A DNA stretch of 64,000 bases from Bacillota bacterium (GTDB taxonomy: Bacteria > Bacillota > Clostridia > Christensenellales > Aristaeellaceae): assembly GCA_023411375.1 (NCBI GenBank), contig JAEYOW010000010.1:310001-374000 (forward strand), in the 5' to 3' direction. Shown one piece after another: positions 23,144-31,412 of this stretch. How positions within the stretch are numbered: the first letter of the stretch is position 1; the number at the start of each line of letters is the position of its first letter. Under the pieces are notes generated by a model. The model was given only the letters and a program-made list of their open reading frames with translations, searched no databases and was not told the DNA's origin. The translations under genes were made by a program, and so were the position numbers.

Positions 23144-24169
23144 TCATTCCTGCTCGGCCGCGCTGGCAAAATAAATGATATCCGTCACGGAACGCTCGGC
23201 CTGCGGCTTATCGTTGTAGACCGTCCCGTTAAACGCCAGCGTCGCGCTGTTGCCGCCGTCCAGATTGTACGCCTGCTTACAGCCGATTTCTTTCATCACA
23301 TCGGCAAACTCCGCCATCGTCACGCCTTCGGACGCTTCCGTGCGGCCGTTGACCACCACCAGCGCGTAGGTCAGTGGCGCAAGCTGGCCGATACCCGCGC
23401 GCGGATTCTTCTGGCTGGGGTCAAACTGATATTCCTTGGGAATTTCCTGCGTTTCCCCATCCACCACCAGCGCCGGGCCAAAGAAGAAACCGTTAACGAT
23501 CTCATGCTCGGATTTGAGGGCCTTCACGGCGTTTTCCTGCCCCTCGTGGCCGCGCAGCACGATATGGAAATCCCCAAGCTCGTCAATCAACAGCAGGTCC
23601 ATATTCTTGGACGTTTTTTCGCGGTAGGTTTCCCCCTGACGCACAATAAAACCAGCCTTGGTTTTGGTAAAGTAATCGCCGTTGATGGCGACGATGCCGT
23701 TATAGTTGGACATGATGCGCGACGTCTGGTTGGTACGCGTGGAGCTGATCTTATCCCCAGCGACCGCCGTACGCAGCTGTGAAGGCGTGGCGATCTTGAC
23801 GTACGCGATGAAAACGTCGCTGTCGTGCATGCGCTTTTTTTCCATCTCCACGATGATGGTATCGTCCCGGTAGCCGCTCTCGGTAAAGTTGGCGGCAATG
23901 GGCGCGCTGCCGGGCGAAGCGAGCTCGACCGGCAGGGGCGTTACGTTCGCGGCGGGCAAAATATCGCTGAACACCGCGTTTGCCAGAATAGCGACGGGTT
24001 TCACACTCGCGCCCCCGTCAAAAAAATCATCCTCGTCCTCGCTGTACGCGGCGTCGGAATAGCGCGACATGGCTTCCTCGGTAATCGCGCCGGAGGGAAT
24101 CAAAAACGCGAGGGACAAAATCATCAGCATTACCAGAATGCTCATGCCCGAAAAAGTGGCTTTGCGCAT
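23144..24169 (-). CDS. Secreted or anchored phosphodiester glycosidase (NAGPA/DUF2233 family)
   Basis: A 341-residue protein with an N-terminal membrane/signal segment (ILVMLMILSLAFLIPSG), an acidic low-complexity stretch (about 40-52) and the NAGPA domain from about residue 105: VFIAYVKIATPSQLRTAVAG, YNGIVAINGDYF, GPALVVDG, PRAGIGQ and the C-terminal signature YNLDGGNSATL. The family includes the human uncovering enzyme that removes GlcNAc phosphodiesters; bacterial members are thought to act on cell-wall or teichoic-acid-linked sugars. It is first in an operon with the Lgt-like protein, ATL and pyk. Confidence 0.88.
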   Translation of the reverse strand: MRKATFSGMSILVMLMILSLAFLIPSGAITEEAMSRYSDAAYSEDEDDFFDGGASVKPVAILANAVFSDILPAANVTPLPVELASPGSAPIAANFTESGYRDDTIIVEMEKKRMHDSDVFIAYVKIATPSQLRTAVAGDKISSTRTNQTSRIMSNYNGIVAINGDYFTKTKAGFIVRQGETYREKTSKNMDLLLIDELGDFHIVLRGHEGQENAVKALKSEHEIVNGFFFGPALVVDGETQEIPKEYQFDPSQKNPRAGIGQLAPLTYALVVVNGRTEASEGVTMAEFADVMKEIGCKQAYNLDGGNSATLAFNGTVYNDKPQAERSVTDIIYFASAAEQE

Positions 24170-24241
24170 GGAAATACATCGTTCCTTTCGTGTCGGGCCC
24201 CTGAGACCCGGTATTCATGGGGAATGTAAAATTCGCAACCT

Positions 24242-24270
24242 ATTATACTATATGGCGCGGGGAGTGGCAA
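24242..24270 (-). promoter_or_regulatory. SigA-type promoter for the glycosidase-Lgt-ATL-pyk operon
   Basis: Minus strand TTGCCA (24270-24265), 17 bases, perfect TATAAT (24247-24242); start codon about 72 bases downstream. Confidence 0.75.
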
Positions 24271-24313
24271 GGGTAGGGTCTGGTGTATTTTTCTCCGTAA
24301 GGCCGTGAAACAT

Positions 24314-24343
24314 TTGACGTTTCTTTTCCTTATGAAGTATAAT
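24314..24343 (+). promoter_or_regulatory. SigA-type promoter for the flavodoxin-ECF operon
   Basis: TTGACG (24314-24319), 18 bases, perfect TATAAT (24338-24343), 43 bases before the flavodoxin ATG. It is back to back with the promoter of the pyk operon. Confidence 0.75.
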
Positions 24344-24386
24344 ACACAGGCCTCGTCAAAAGCCGTCCTGAAAGGAGCTTTTTTCC

Positions 24387-24887
24387 ATGAACATCCTGAT
24401 TGCCTACGCCACCAAAACCGGCACCACGCAAAAGGCCGCCTCGCTTCTCGCGGAGGCGCTGGCCCAAAAAGGCGTCAAAGCGGACCTTTTTGATCTTTCC
24501 GTTTCCTCGCCGGATGTAACCGCGTATGACGCCGCCGCCGTCGGCGGCTCCATTCGCATGGGCGCTCTTCATAAGCTGGCCAGGCGCTTTATCGCCGCCA
24601 ACGAAGCCGCTCTTCTTAAAATGCCCGCCGGCTTTTTTTGCTGCCGCTGCGGCACGGACGATACGCGCTCGCTGCTCGCGCCCCAAATTGGAAGCGGCCT
24701 TGCGGGGCATGCCGCGCAAGTTACCGCTTTGGGCGGGGAGTTGGATTTGAGCAAGCAAAAAGGGCTGGACAGGCTCATCGTCAAAATGGTAAGCGGCCAG
24801 AACAACGCTATGCGCCCGGACGGCGTTTCCCCGGAGCGCGTCGCCGCGTTTGTGGAAGCGCTGATGGAGGCCGCCTCCGGTGTGTGA
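24387..24887 (+). CDS. Flavodoxin-domain protein, HemG-like
   Basis: A 166-residue flavodoxin-fold protein. The FMN phosphate loop is ILIAYATKTGTTQKAAS; YDAAAVGGSIRMGALHK is the loop typical of the menaquinone-dependent protoporphyrinogen oxidase (HemG) branch. It carries three cysteines in FFCCRCGTDD. No haem biosynthesis gene is nearby, so the HemG reaction is not implied. GAAAGGAG lies upstream. The stop overlaps the start of the riboflavin kinase gene, whose product makes the FMN cofactor this protein would bind. Confidence 0.8.
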   Translation: MNILIAYATKTGTTQKAASLLAEALAQKGVKADLFDLSVSSPDVTAYDAAAVGGSIRMGALHKLARRFIAANEAALLKMPAGFFCCRCGTDDTRSLLAPQIGSGLAGHAAQVTALGGELDLSKQKGLDRLIVKMVSGQNNAMRPDGVSPERVAAFVEALMEAASGV

Positions 24888-25320
24888 ACTTCCCTTTTGC
24901 CTGTGCGGAGAGGTCATGCATGGCAAACGGCTTGGGACACGGCTGGGCTTCCCAACCGCCAACATCGCTTACGACCCCCGGGGACGCTCCTGGCCGAAGG
25001 AGGGCGTTTACATCGGCGTGGCCGAAATCGAAGGCGATGAACGGCGCTATGTTGCCATCCTCAACCAGGGCAGCCACCCCACGGCGCCGGGTGGAGCGCC
25101 CACGGTGGAGGCGCATTTGCTGGGGTACCCAAATCACGCCCTTTACGGCCAGCGCCTCACGCTTTGCTACCGCGTTTTTTTAAGGCACGAGCAGGCTTTT
25201 CCCTCGCTGGAAGCGCTTCGCGCCCAGCTTGCCGCCGACCGCGTAAGCGCTGTCCGCTGGGCCCGGGAAAACGATCCCGGCCTGCTGCAAGGCGTTTCCA
25301 TCCCGCTTTCCACCGATTGA
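24880..25320 (+). CDS. Single-domain riboflavin kinase
   Basis: A 146-residue riboflavin kinase domain matching the C-terminal half of bifunctional RibF: GEVMHGKRLGTRLGFPTANI (the PTAN ATP/Mg site), GVYIGVAEIEG, ILNQGSHPTA and VEAHLLGY with the catalytic Glu. The FAD synthetase half is absent, so the product is FMN only. The start is GTG at 24880, inside the last codons of the flavodoxin gene, with GATGGAGG 9 bases upstream. It is followed after 25 bases by the ECF ATPase genes. A full RibF may exist elsewhere in the genome. Confidence 0.88.
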   Translation: MCELPFCLCGEVMHGKRLGTRLGFPTANIAYDPRGRSWPKEGVYIGVAEIEGDERRYVAILNQGSHPTAPGGAPTVEAHLLGYPNHALYGQRLTLCYRVFLRHEQAFPSLEALRAQLAADRVSAVRWARENDPGLLQGVSIPLSTD

Positions 25321-25345
25321 TCATAAAGGAGCTTTGTGACGCAAC

Positions 25346-26209
25346 ATGGAGCAGCAAACACTTTCTTTTGAATATCCCATGCAGGTTCAGGATGCGACCT
25401 ACCTCTATGAGGAAGGCGCCGCGCCAGCCGTCGATCATGTGAGTCTTGAAATTGCCAAGGGGTCGTTTGTGGCCGTACTCGGGCACAACGGTTCCGGCAA
25501 AAGCACGCTGGCCAAACTCATGAACGCGCTTTACCTGCCCACCGGGGGCAGCGTGCTCGTCTGCGGCATGGATACCGCGACCGCCGAACAGGTGTGGAAC
25601 GTGCGCAGGCATGCGGGGATGGTGTTCCAAAACCCCGACAACCAGATCGTTTCCAACGTCGTGCGCGAGGATGTGGCCTTCGGCCTGGAAAATCTGGGCG
25701 TACCGCACGACGAGATGGTCGCGCGCATCGACGCGGCGCTGGAAGCGGTTCGCATGACGGAAAAGGCGTCCTTCGCGCCGCACATGCTAAGCGGCGGTCA
25801 GAAGCAGCGGGTAGCCGTGGCGGGCGTGCTTGCCATGCAGCCCGAAGTGATGATTATGGACGAGGCAACCGCCATGCTTGATCCCTCCGGCCGCAAGGAA
25901 GTGCTGGAGACGGTGCGAAAGCTTAACCGCGAGCAGGGCATGACCGTCGTGTGGATTACGCATTTTATGGAGGAGGCCGCTCTGGCGGACCGCGTGGTTG
26001 TGCTGGACAAGGGTGCCGTCGCCATGGATGGCGCGCCCTCCTCCATTTTCAGCCGTGTGGATGAAATCAAGGCCCTTGGGCTGGATGTGCCCCCAATGGC
26101 CGAGCTGGCGCGGGAGCTTCGCGACCGGGGCCTTTCGCTTTCCCCCGGCATTTTAACCGTGGCGGATATGGTAAAGGAGCTGAAAAACACGCTATGCCCA
26201 TCCAAGTAG
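25346..26209 (+). CDS. ecfA1: ECF transporter ATPase, EcfA1
   Basis: A 287-residue ABC ATPase of the energy-coupling factor module. Walker A GHNGSGKSTL, Q-loop MVFQNPDNQIVSN (characteristic of EcfA), signature LSGGQKQRVAVAG, Walker B VMIMDEATAML and H-loop WITHFMEEA are all present. The first 20 residues precede the usual ABC start. AAAGGAG is upstream. The end overlaps the next ATPase by 16 bases. Together with ecfA2 and ecfT it energises several separate S components. Confidence 0.96.
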   Translation: MEQQTLSFEYPMQVQDATYLYEEGAAPAVDHVSLEIAKGSFVAVLGHNGSGKSTLAKLMNALYLPTGGSVLVCGMDTATAEQVWNVRRHAGMVFQNPDNQIVSNVVREDVAFGLENLGVPHDEMVARIDAALEAVRMTEKASFAPHMLSGGQKQRVAVAGVLAMQPEVMIMDEATAMLDPSGRKEVLETVRKLNREQGMTVVWITHFMEEAALADRVVVLDKGAVAMDGAPSSIFSRVDEIKALGLDVPPMAELARELRDRGLSLSPGILTVADMVKELKNTLCPSK

Positions 26210-27060
26210 AACATCTGACGCATACCTATATGCCGGGAAGCCCTTTTTCCGCCGTGGCGCTCCACGACGTCACCCTCACCATCGGGGACGGCGAGCTGAT
26301 CGGCCTTTTAGGTCACACAGGCTCCGGCAAAACCACGCTGGTTCAGCACCTGAACGGGCTGATTAGGCCCACCGAGGGGCGCGTGGTGGTGGACGGCCTT
26401 GACATCACCGAAAAGGGCGTGAGCCTGCTTGAGGTGCGCAAAAAGGTCGGTCTGGTCTTTCAGTATCCTGAATACCAGCTCTTTGAGGAAACCGTCCAGA
26501 AGGATATTGCCTTCGGGCCTAAAAACATGGGGCTTTCTGCAGATGAAATTGACGAACGCGTGCGCTGTGCCTGCGCGCAGGTAGGCCTTCCGTTCGAGGA
26601 TATCTGCGACCGCTCCCCCTTTGAGCTAAGCGGCGGGCAGATGCGGCGCGTCGCCATCGCGGGCGTGCTGGCCATGCGGCCCGGCGTGTTGATTCTGGAC
26701 GAGCCGACGGCCGGCCTTGATCCCGCCGGGCGGCGCAGCATCCTGTCGATGATCCGCGATCTTCACGCGGCGGGCGGCCTCACGGTGGTGATGGTCAGCC
26801 ACAGCATGGACGATATCGCTACCCTTGCAACCCGTTTGATCGTCATGAGCCGGGGTGAGCTGGTGCTTACGGGCACGCCCCGGGAGGTATTCATGCAGCA
26901 GGAGTTGCTTAAATCCATCGGGCTTGGCGTGCCGCAGGCGGCGGAACTGACCCATGCGCTGATCGCCGAGGGGTTTGACCTGCCTCAAGACCTGTACACG
27001 CTTACCGAGGTGCGGGACGCAATTCTCCGCCTTGCCGGAAAGGGGGACGGCGTATGCTAA
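26194..27060 (+). CDS. ecfA2: ECF transporter ATPase, EcfA2
   Basis: A 288-residue ABC ATPase. Walker A GHTGSGKTTL, Q-loop LVFQYPEYQLFEETVQKDIA (typical of EcfA2), signature LSGGQMRRVAIAG, Walker B VLILDEPTAGLDPAG and H-loop MVSHSMDDIA. It overlaps ecfA1 at its start and ecfT at its end, so the three are translationally coupled. Confidence 0.96.
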   Translation: MPIQVEHLTHTYMPGSPFSAVALHDVTLTIGDGELIGLLGHTGSGKTTLVQHLNGLIRPTEGRVVVDGLDITEKGVSLLEVRKKVGLVFQYPEYQLFEETVQKDIAFGPKNMGLSADEIDERVRCACAQVGLPFEDICDRSPFELSGGQMRRVAIAGVLAMRPGVLILDEPTAGLDPAGRRSILSMIRDLHAAGGLTVVMVSHSMDDIATLATRLIVMSRGELVLTGTPREVFMQQELLKSIGLGVPQAAELTHALIAEGFDLPQDLYTLTEVRDAILRLAGKGDGVC

Positions 27061-27860
27061 GGGATATCACGCTTGGACAGTATATGCCGGGCGATACCGT
27101 CGTTCACCGGCTGGACCCGCGTACAAAGATCATCCTGACCATCCTGTATATCGCCATCATCTTTTGTGTGACGAGCCCGCTGTGGTATCTGATCCCGCTG
27201 GCGTATCTGCTGTTTTCCGCGAAGCTGGCCGGGCTTACGCCAAAGCATCTGCTCAAGGCCGTCAAGCCACTTCGCTTTCTTTTGCTGCTGACGTTCGTGC
27301 TCAACCTGTTTTTTTCCTCCGGCACGACGATCTGGCTACAATGGGGCTTTTTGAAGATCACGCAGGAAGGCGTTTTCACCGCCATTCATTTCAGCATGCG
27401 GCTGGTCTTTTTGGTGGCGGGCACCTCCCTGCTGACGCTCACCACCTCCCCCGTCGCCTTAAGCGACGGCATCGAGATGCTGCTAAAGCCGCTCAAGGTC
27501 ATCCATTTTCCCGCGCACGAGCTGGCCATGATGATGACGATCGCTCTTCGCTTTATCCCCACGCTGATTGAGGAGGCGGATAAGATCATGAAGGCGCAGA
27601 TGGCGCGCGGCGCTGATTTTGAGAGCGGCAACCTTTTGAAGCGCGCCAAGTCGATGGTGCCGCTGCTGGTGCCGCTGTTCGTGAGCGCTTTCCGCCGTGC
27701 GGGCGACCTGGCCATGGCGATGGAGGCGCGCTGCTACCACGGCGGCGAGGGACGCACGCGGTTGCGCGTGCTGCGCTTTACCCCGCCGGACGCATGGTCG
27801 CTGCTGATTACCGTCGCGACATTGCTTACAACCATCTTTGCGGGGATGTGGCTGAAATGA
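27054..27860 (+). CDS. ecfT: ECF transporter transmembrane T component
   Basis: A 268-residue membrane protein with about five helices. It begins DITLGQYMPGDTVVHRLDPR, and carries the two coupling-helix signatures that contact the ATPases: LMMTIALRFIP-region followed by KAQMARGADFE, and AMEARCYHGGEGRTR. These are the Ala-Arg-Gly-type motifs of EcfT. It overlaps ecfA2 at its start and truA at its stop. Confidence 0.95.
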   Translation: MLRDITLGQYMPGDTVVHRLDPRTKIILTILYIAIIFCVTSPLWYLIPLAYLLFSAKLAGLTPKHLLKAVKPLRFLLLLTFVLNLFFSSGTTIWLQWGFLKITQEGVFTAIHFSMRLVFLVAGTSLLTLTTSPVALSDGIEMLLKPLKVIHFPAHELAMMMTIALRFIPTLIEEADKIMKAQMARGADFESGNLLKRAKSMVPLLVPLFVSAFRRAGDLAMAMEARCYHGGEGRTRLRVLRFTPPDAWSLLITVATLLTTIFAGMWLK

Positions 27861-28651
27861 TTTCGCTTCCCCCCATTCAAAAGGAGCCGCCGCTCAAAGG
27901 AGCACGCCGCGTTTTGCTCACCCTTAGCTACGACGGCACCGCCTATGCCGGGTGGCAGCGCCAGGCAAACGCGGTGGCCGTCCAGCAGCGGGTTGAGGAG
28001 GCCCTTTTTCGCCTGACGGGCGAAAAAACCGCCGTTACCGGCGCAAGCCGCACGGACGCGGGCGTGCACGCGCTCGGGCAGCGCGCACATTTCGATACGC
28101 AAAGCCGTATTCCCGCCGACAAATTTTCTTTCGCGCTTAACACCTGCCTGCCCCGCGATATTCGCGTGCTCGCCGGGCAGGAGGTTTCCCCAAGCTTCCA
28201 CGCCCGGTTTGACGCGAAGGGAAAGCGTTATACCTATCGCATCCATAACGCGCCGCACGCCAGCGCGCTTTATCGCGATCTATGCGTGCATGTGCCTCAA
28301 AAGCTAGACGTGCCTCTGATGCGGCAAAGCCTGCTCGCCCTGCCCGGCACGCACGATTTCGCGGCCTTTCAGGCGGCGGGCGGCACGGCGAAAACCACTG
28401 TGCGCACCCTGGAGATGGTCCGTCTTTCGCAGGACGGCTGTGACCTGACGCTTACGGTGCGGGGCAACGCGTTCCTGTATAATATGGTACGCATCATCGC
28501 AGGCACCATGCTTGATATCGGCATGGGCCGCGCGGAGCCCGGCGCCTTTGCCCGCGCGCTTGAAACGGGCGACCGGCTAAGCCTTGGCATCACGGCCCCT
28601 GCCTCCGGGCTTGAGTTAAGCGAAGTTTTTTATAACCTGAATGAAGCCTAA
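27857..28651 (+). CDS. truA: tRNA pseudouridine(38-40) synthase
   Basis: A 264-residue enzyme that isomerises uridines 38-40 in the anticodon arm of tRNAs. Motifs: LLTLSYDGTAYAGWQRQANA, the catalytic Asp in TGASRTDAGVHALGQ, FHARFDAKGKRYTYRI and GNAFLYNMVRIIAGTMLDIG. The ATG at 27857 overlaps the ecfT stop (ATGA), the usual arrangement in Bacillota; a longer frame upstream lies inside ecfT. Confidence 0.96.
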   Translation: MISLPPIQKEPPLKGARRVLLTLSYDGTAYAGWQRQANAVAVQQRVEEALFRLTGEKTAVTGASRTDAGVHALGQRAHFDTQSRIPADKFSFALNTCLPRDIRVLAGQEVSPSFHARFDAKGKRYTYRIHNAPHASALYRDLCVHVPQKLDVPLMRQSLLALPGTHDFAAFQAAGGTAKTTVRTLEMVRLSQDGCDLTLTVRGNAFLYNMVRIIAGTMLDIGMGRAEPGAFARALETGDRLSLGITAPASGLELSEVFYNLNEA

Positions 28652-28793
28652 AAAAGCTTCTCTTAATCCACAAAAATAATCAAAATAAAGGAATGGACCA
28701 CATCCGGAACGAATCCTTTTATATGAGATGGAACGCACTTCCAGCTCGCAACGCAGATATCATGAATCACATAGAGAAAGCGAGTGACCATCG

Positions 28794-29681
28794 ATGGCAA
28801 AGTACGTTTTGAGCTGCTGTTCCACCGCGGATTTGAGCGAGGAGCACTTTCTCAGCCGGGACATCCATTACATCTGCTTCCACTACATGCTGGACGGCAA
28901 GCAGTATGAGGACGACCTGGGCAAGTCCATGTCCTTTGACAAGTTCTACGAAGCCATGGAAAACGGTGCGGAGACGCGTACCTCACAGGTGAACGCCGAT
29001 GAGTTCATCGAGTATTTTACGCCTTTTCTGGAGCAGGGGCTGGATATTTTGCATGTGAGCTTGTCCAGCGGCATTTCAGGTGTGAGCAATTCCGCGTGCA
29101 TCGCGCGCGACGATCTTCAGGCAAGGTATCCCGATCGCAAAATCTACATTGTGGATTCTCTCGGCGCGTCTTCCGGCTATGGCCTTTTGATGGACAAGCT
29201 GGCCGACCTGCGCGACGAGGGGATGGAACTTGACGCGCTAAACGCCTGGGCGGAAGCGCATAAGCTTTTTCTTCATCACTGGTTCTTTTCCTCCGACCTT
29301 ACCTTCTACGTCAAGGGCGGACGTATCTCCAAGGCTTCCGGCTGGTTTGGCACCATTCTGAAAATTTGCCCGCTGCTCAATATGGACGACCTGGGCCGCC
29401 TTATTCCCCGCTTCAAAATTCGTGGAAAAAACAAGGTTATCCACGAAATCGTCAGAATGATGGAGGAGCATGCGCAAGACGGGCATGACTACAGCGGCAA
29501 GTGCTATATCTCCAATTCCGCATGCCTGGAGGACGCGCAGGCAGTCGCAAGCCTGGTGGAGGAGCGCTTCCCCAAGCTGAACGGGCGAGTCATTATCAAC
29601 AGCGTGGGCACTACCATCGGCAGCCACACGGGTCCCGGTACAGTGGCGCTGTTCTTCTGGGGCGACCAGCGGGTGCGCTAA
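28794..29681 (+). CDS. DegV family fatty-acid-binding protein
   Basis: A 295-residue DegV protein (FakB-type). The N-terminal strand carries CCSTADLSEEH, then SQVNADEFIEYFTPFLEQG, LSSGISGVSNSA (the fatty-acid carboxylate-binding Ser), VDSLGASSGYGLL, TFYVKGGRISKASGW and TIGSHTGPGTVALFF. FakB proteins present fatty acids to the kinase FakA for phosphorylation; no fakA is in the window. It has its own upstream region of about 140 bases. Confidence 0.94.
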   Translation: MAKYVLSCCSTADLSEEHFLSRDIHYICFHYMLDGKQYEDDLGKSMSFDKFYEAMENGAETRTSQVNADEFIEYFTPFLEQGLDILHVSLSSGISGVSNSACIARDDLQARYPDRKIYIVDSLGASSGYGLLMDKLADLRDEGMELDALNAWAEAHKLFLHHWFFSSDLTFYVKGGRISKASGWFGTILKICPLLNMDDLGRLIPRFKIRGKNKVIHEIVRMMEEHAQDGHDYSGKCYISNSACLEDAQAVASLVEERFPKLNGRVIINSVGTTIGSHTGPGTVALFFWGDQRVR

Positions 29682-29694
29682 GGAACGGCACCCC

Positions 29695-29715
29695 GAAAAA
29701 GCAGGCGGCTTTTTC
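29695..29715. terminator. Bidirectional terminator between degV and the VanY-like gene
   Basis: Perfect 8-bp stem GAAAAAGC / GCTTTTTC with a 5-base loop; the A/T-rich arms give a T tract on either strand. Confidence 0.65.
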
Positions 29716-29718
29716 AAG

Positions 29719-30819
29719 CTATTCCGCCAGCGTACAGGCGACCACGGCATATCCCATATTATCCAGGCTGGCGTCGTAATGAGCGTTAGCAGGCAGCAGA
29801 AATTCTACGTGCGTCTCCTCCATCGGGCTGCACAAAATGATATAGCGCAGTTTACCGTCCTTTTGTACCGTAACGACGCCTTTTTTGTGCAGCAGCCTTA
29901 AGTAACTTTCGAAATTCAAGTCCAGATAGGTCATAGCGGTGGCGTGAGCCTCTCCCACATACCGGAAGCGGTATGCCTGTGCGCCCGGCCCTTCGGGGTT
30001 GCGCTGTATAAAGCCGTGCCGCCATGCGTTTTGCATCAGGAAGCGGCCTTGTTCGCTCTGTCCAAGAGGGCGCTCGTCCGGCAAGGAGGAGCCGTTTACG
30101 CTCAGGCGTATTTCCACGGTGTATTCCTGTTGCAAATCGCCTGTTTGCGGCCCGTCGGTTTCAGCAATCGTCCGGCTGACAGCTTCGTTAAGCGGCATCT
30201 GCCGGGCAAAGGTTCGAAGCTGTTGCAGTTGTAGTTCTCGCTGTTCAGCGGGGCTCAGGGTAGCCTGCCATACGGCCAGCCCGCCGACGCCACGCCCCCG
30301 CATGGCGGCAAACAGGCGTGTCAGCGCTTCAATCGTCTCTCTTCCGCTCTTGATGCTCAGGTCCCCTACCGGCACCATGCCCTTCCCATAGGTGGCGACG
30401 CTCAGCGTGTTTGGGGCAGGCACGCCGGCGGGCAGGGGATGCGCCCTGTCGTTCAAAAGCATTTTGCCGCGCAACAATTGTTCGCGCGTATAGGTTTGCG
30501 AATAATAGTAAAGATCTGCCGGGCGCTCATAGCCAATGGCGCTTACGCTGCGTACTGCCGCGCTTTCCGCGTTTCCTTGGGAGGCGGCTTCCGGATACTC
30601 GGCCGGCGTCTCCGCCTTGGGTATGAGCGCCGGCATAAACAGAGCTGTCACCAGCGAAAGCAGAATCAGGAAAGCATGAAACGCCCGGTCCTGTGTCAAT
30701 GATTTTCTTTGCGCCTGCGGCAGCATACACTGTGCCCCCCAGCACCGTGGGCTGGCCTTTCGCGACCGGGACGCCTGCCTTCGCCATTCTCTTTCAGTCA
30801 ATATACCTGTGGTGGACAT
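29719..30819 (-). CDS. Membrane-anchored VanY-like protein lacking the zinc ligands
   Basis: A 366-residue protein with a basic N-terminal tail, one membrane segment (about 47-66, FLILLSLVTALFMPALIP) and an extracellular domain that tracks the D,D-carboxypeptidase VanY/M15B fold: LLNDRAHPLPAGVPA near residue 120, a helix beginning LSPAEQRELQLQQL, then QNAWRHGFIQRNPEG and YRFRYVGEAHATAM. In active enzymes the metal is held by the His and Asp of a SEHQTGLAVD-like motif and the His of PWHFRYVG. Here these regions read GDLQQEYTVEIRL and AYRFRYVG, so all three ligands are gone. A non-catalytic peptidoglycan-binding or regulatory role is likely. AAAGGAGGG precedes the ATG. Confidence 0.72.
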   Translation of the reverse strand: MSTTGILTEREWRRQASRSRKASPRCWGAQCMLPQAQRKSLTQDRAFHAFLILLSLVTALFMPALIPKAETPAEYPEAASQGNAESAAVRSVSAIGYERPADLYYYSQTYTREQLLRGKMLLNDRAHPLPAGVPAPNTLSVATYGKGMVPVGDLSIKSGRETIEALTRLFAAMRGRGVGGLAVWQATLSPAEQRELQLQQLRTFARQMPLNEAVSRTIAETDGPQTGDLQQEYTVEIRLSVNGSSLPDERPLGQSEQGRFLMQNAWRHGFIQRNPEGPGAQAYRFRYVGEAHATAMTYLDLNFESYLRLLHKKGVVTVQKDGKLRYIILCSPMEETHVEFLLPANAHYDASLDNMGYAVVACTLAE

Positions 30820-31044
30820 GCGCCCTATCCCTCCTTTTGGAATAGCGTAACCGCATGACTGGCGATATATACAGGCGTTTCCGCCATGCTTTTATGGGTC
30901 TTCCGGATGAACGGGCCTCCTTTTGTGATCGTTTTATATCAACCCCGTCGGCTGAGCCGGCGGATTTATTTCTTCATAAAAATGCCGCCCGCCCCTTTAG
31001 GGCAGGCGGCATTAGCCGTCAAAAGTCCGCGCAAAAGCACGCGC
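30820..31044. other. Gap between the VanY-like gene and the glycerol operon
   Basis: 225 bases without a credible gene. It contains the terminator of the glycerol operon and must hold the promoter of the VanY-like gene; a TATATA tract near 30868-30875 is the only candidate -10, without a clear -35. Confidence 0.4.
30981..31013 (-). terminator. Terminator of the glycerol-3-phosphate oxidation operon
   Basis: Stem AATGCCGCCcGCCC / GGGCaGGCGGCATT with one mismatch, small loop, followed on the minus strand by TTTTT; 32 bases past the DUF1667 stop. Confidence 0.85.
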
Positions 31045-31398
31045 TTATTCCACCGCTTTGGTTGCAATCACGTCAACGCCGGTGCCACAGATATCCGCGC
31101 AGATGACCTGTCCCATTTGGACGGGCGCATTGACGCACGTGCCGGCCAGCTGCCTCATACAGTCAACGATCTTTGCCTTGGGTATGGGCGTGCGCGTCTT
31201 TACGCTTACGGGCGTCCGGCTTCCATTCACAGTAACCACCGCCGTTACCATGCGCATAGGAGCAACGCACTCCTGTTTAGCATAGGTGACGCCCCGGTTG
31301 CAGCTATTGCCTGATACGCCCGTCACCTCGCCGTTTTCAACCGTCACCTGCATGCGGCAGCCGACCGGGCAGTTGATGCATGTTATCAGATGTTCCAT
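31045..31398 (-). CDS. DUF1667 protein of the glycerol-3-phosphate oxidation operon
   Basis: A 117-residue cysteine-rich protein starting MEHLITCINCPVGCRMQVTV, with further Cys in GNSCNRGV, KQECVAP, GTCVNAP and ICADICGTGVDV. DUF1667 proteins always travel with the two FAD oxidoreductases found directly upstream here, and the CxxCxxxC spacing suggests an iron-sulfur or zinc site. The ATG at 31398 has GAGGAGG ten bases upstream; a GTG at 31416 overlapping the upstream stop is the alternative. It is the last gene of the operon. Confidence 0.9.
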   Translation of the reverse strand: MEHLITCINCPVGCRMQVTVENGEVTGVSGNSCNRGVTYAKQECVAPMRMVTAVVTVNGSRTPVSVKTRTPIPKAKIVDCMRQLAGTCVNAPVQMGQVICADICGTGVDVIATKAVE

Positions 31399-31412
31399 CT
31401 TGCTCACCCTCC

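Noticed and set aside
22348..23178. 276-codon plus-strand frame opposite the Lgt-like gene
   Set aside because: Arg/His/Gln-rich composition without hydrophobic structure; a shadow of the membrane protein on the other strand.
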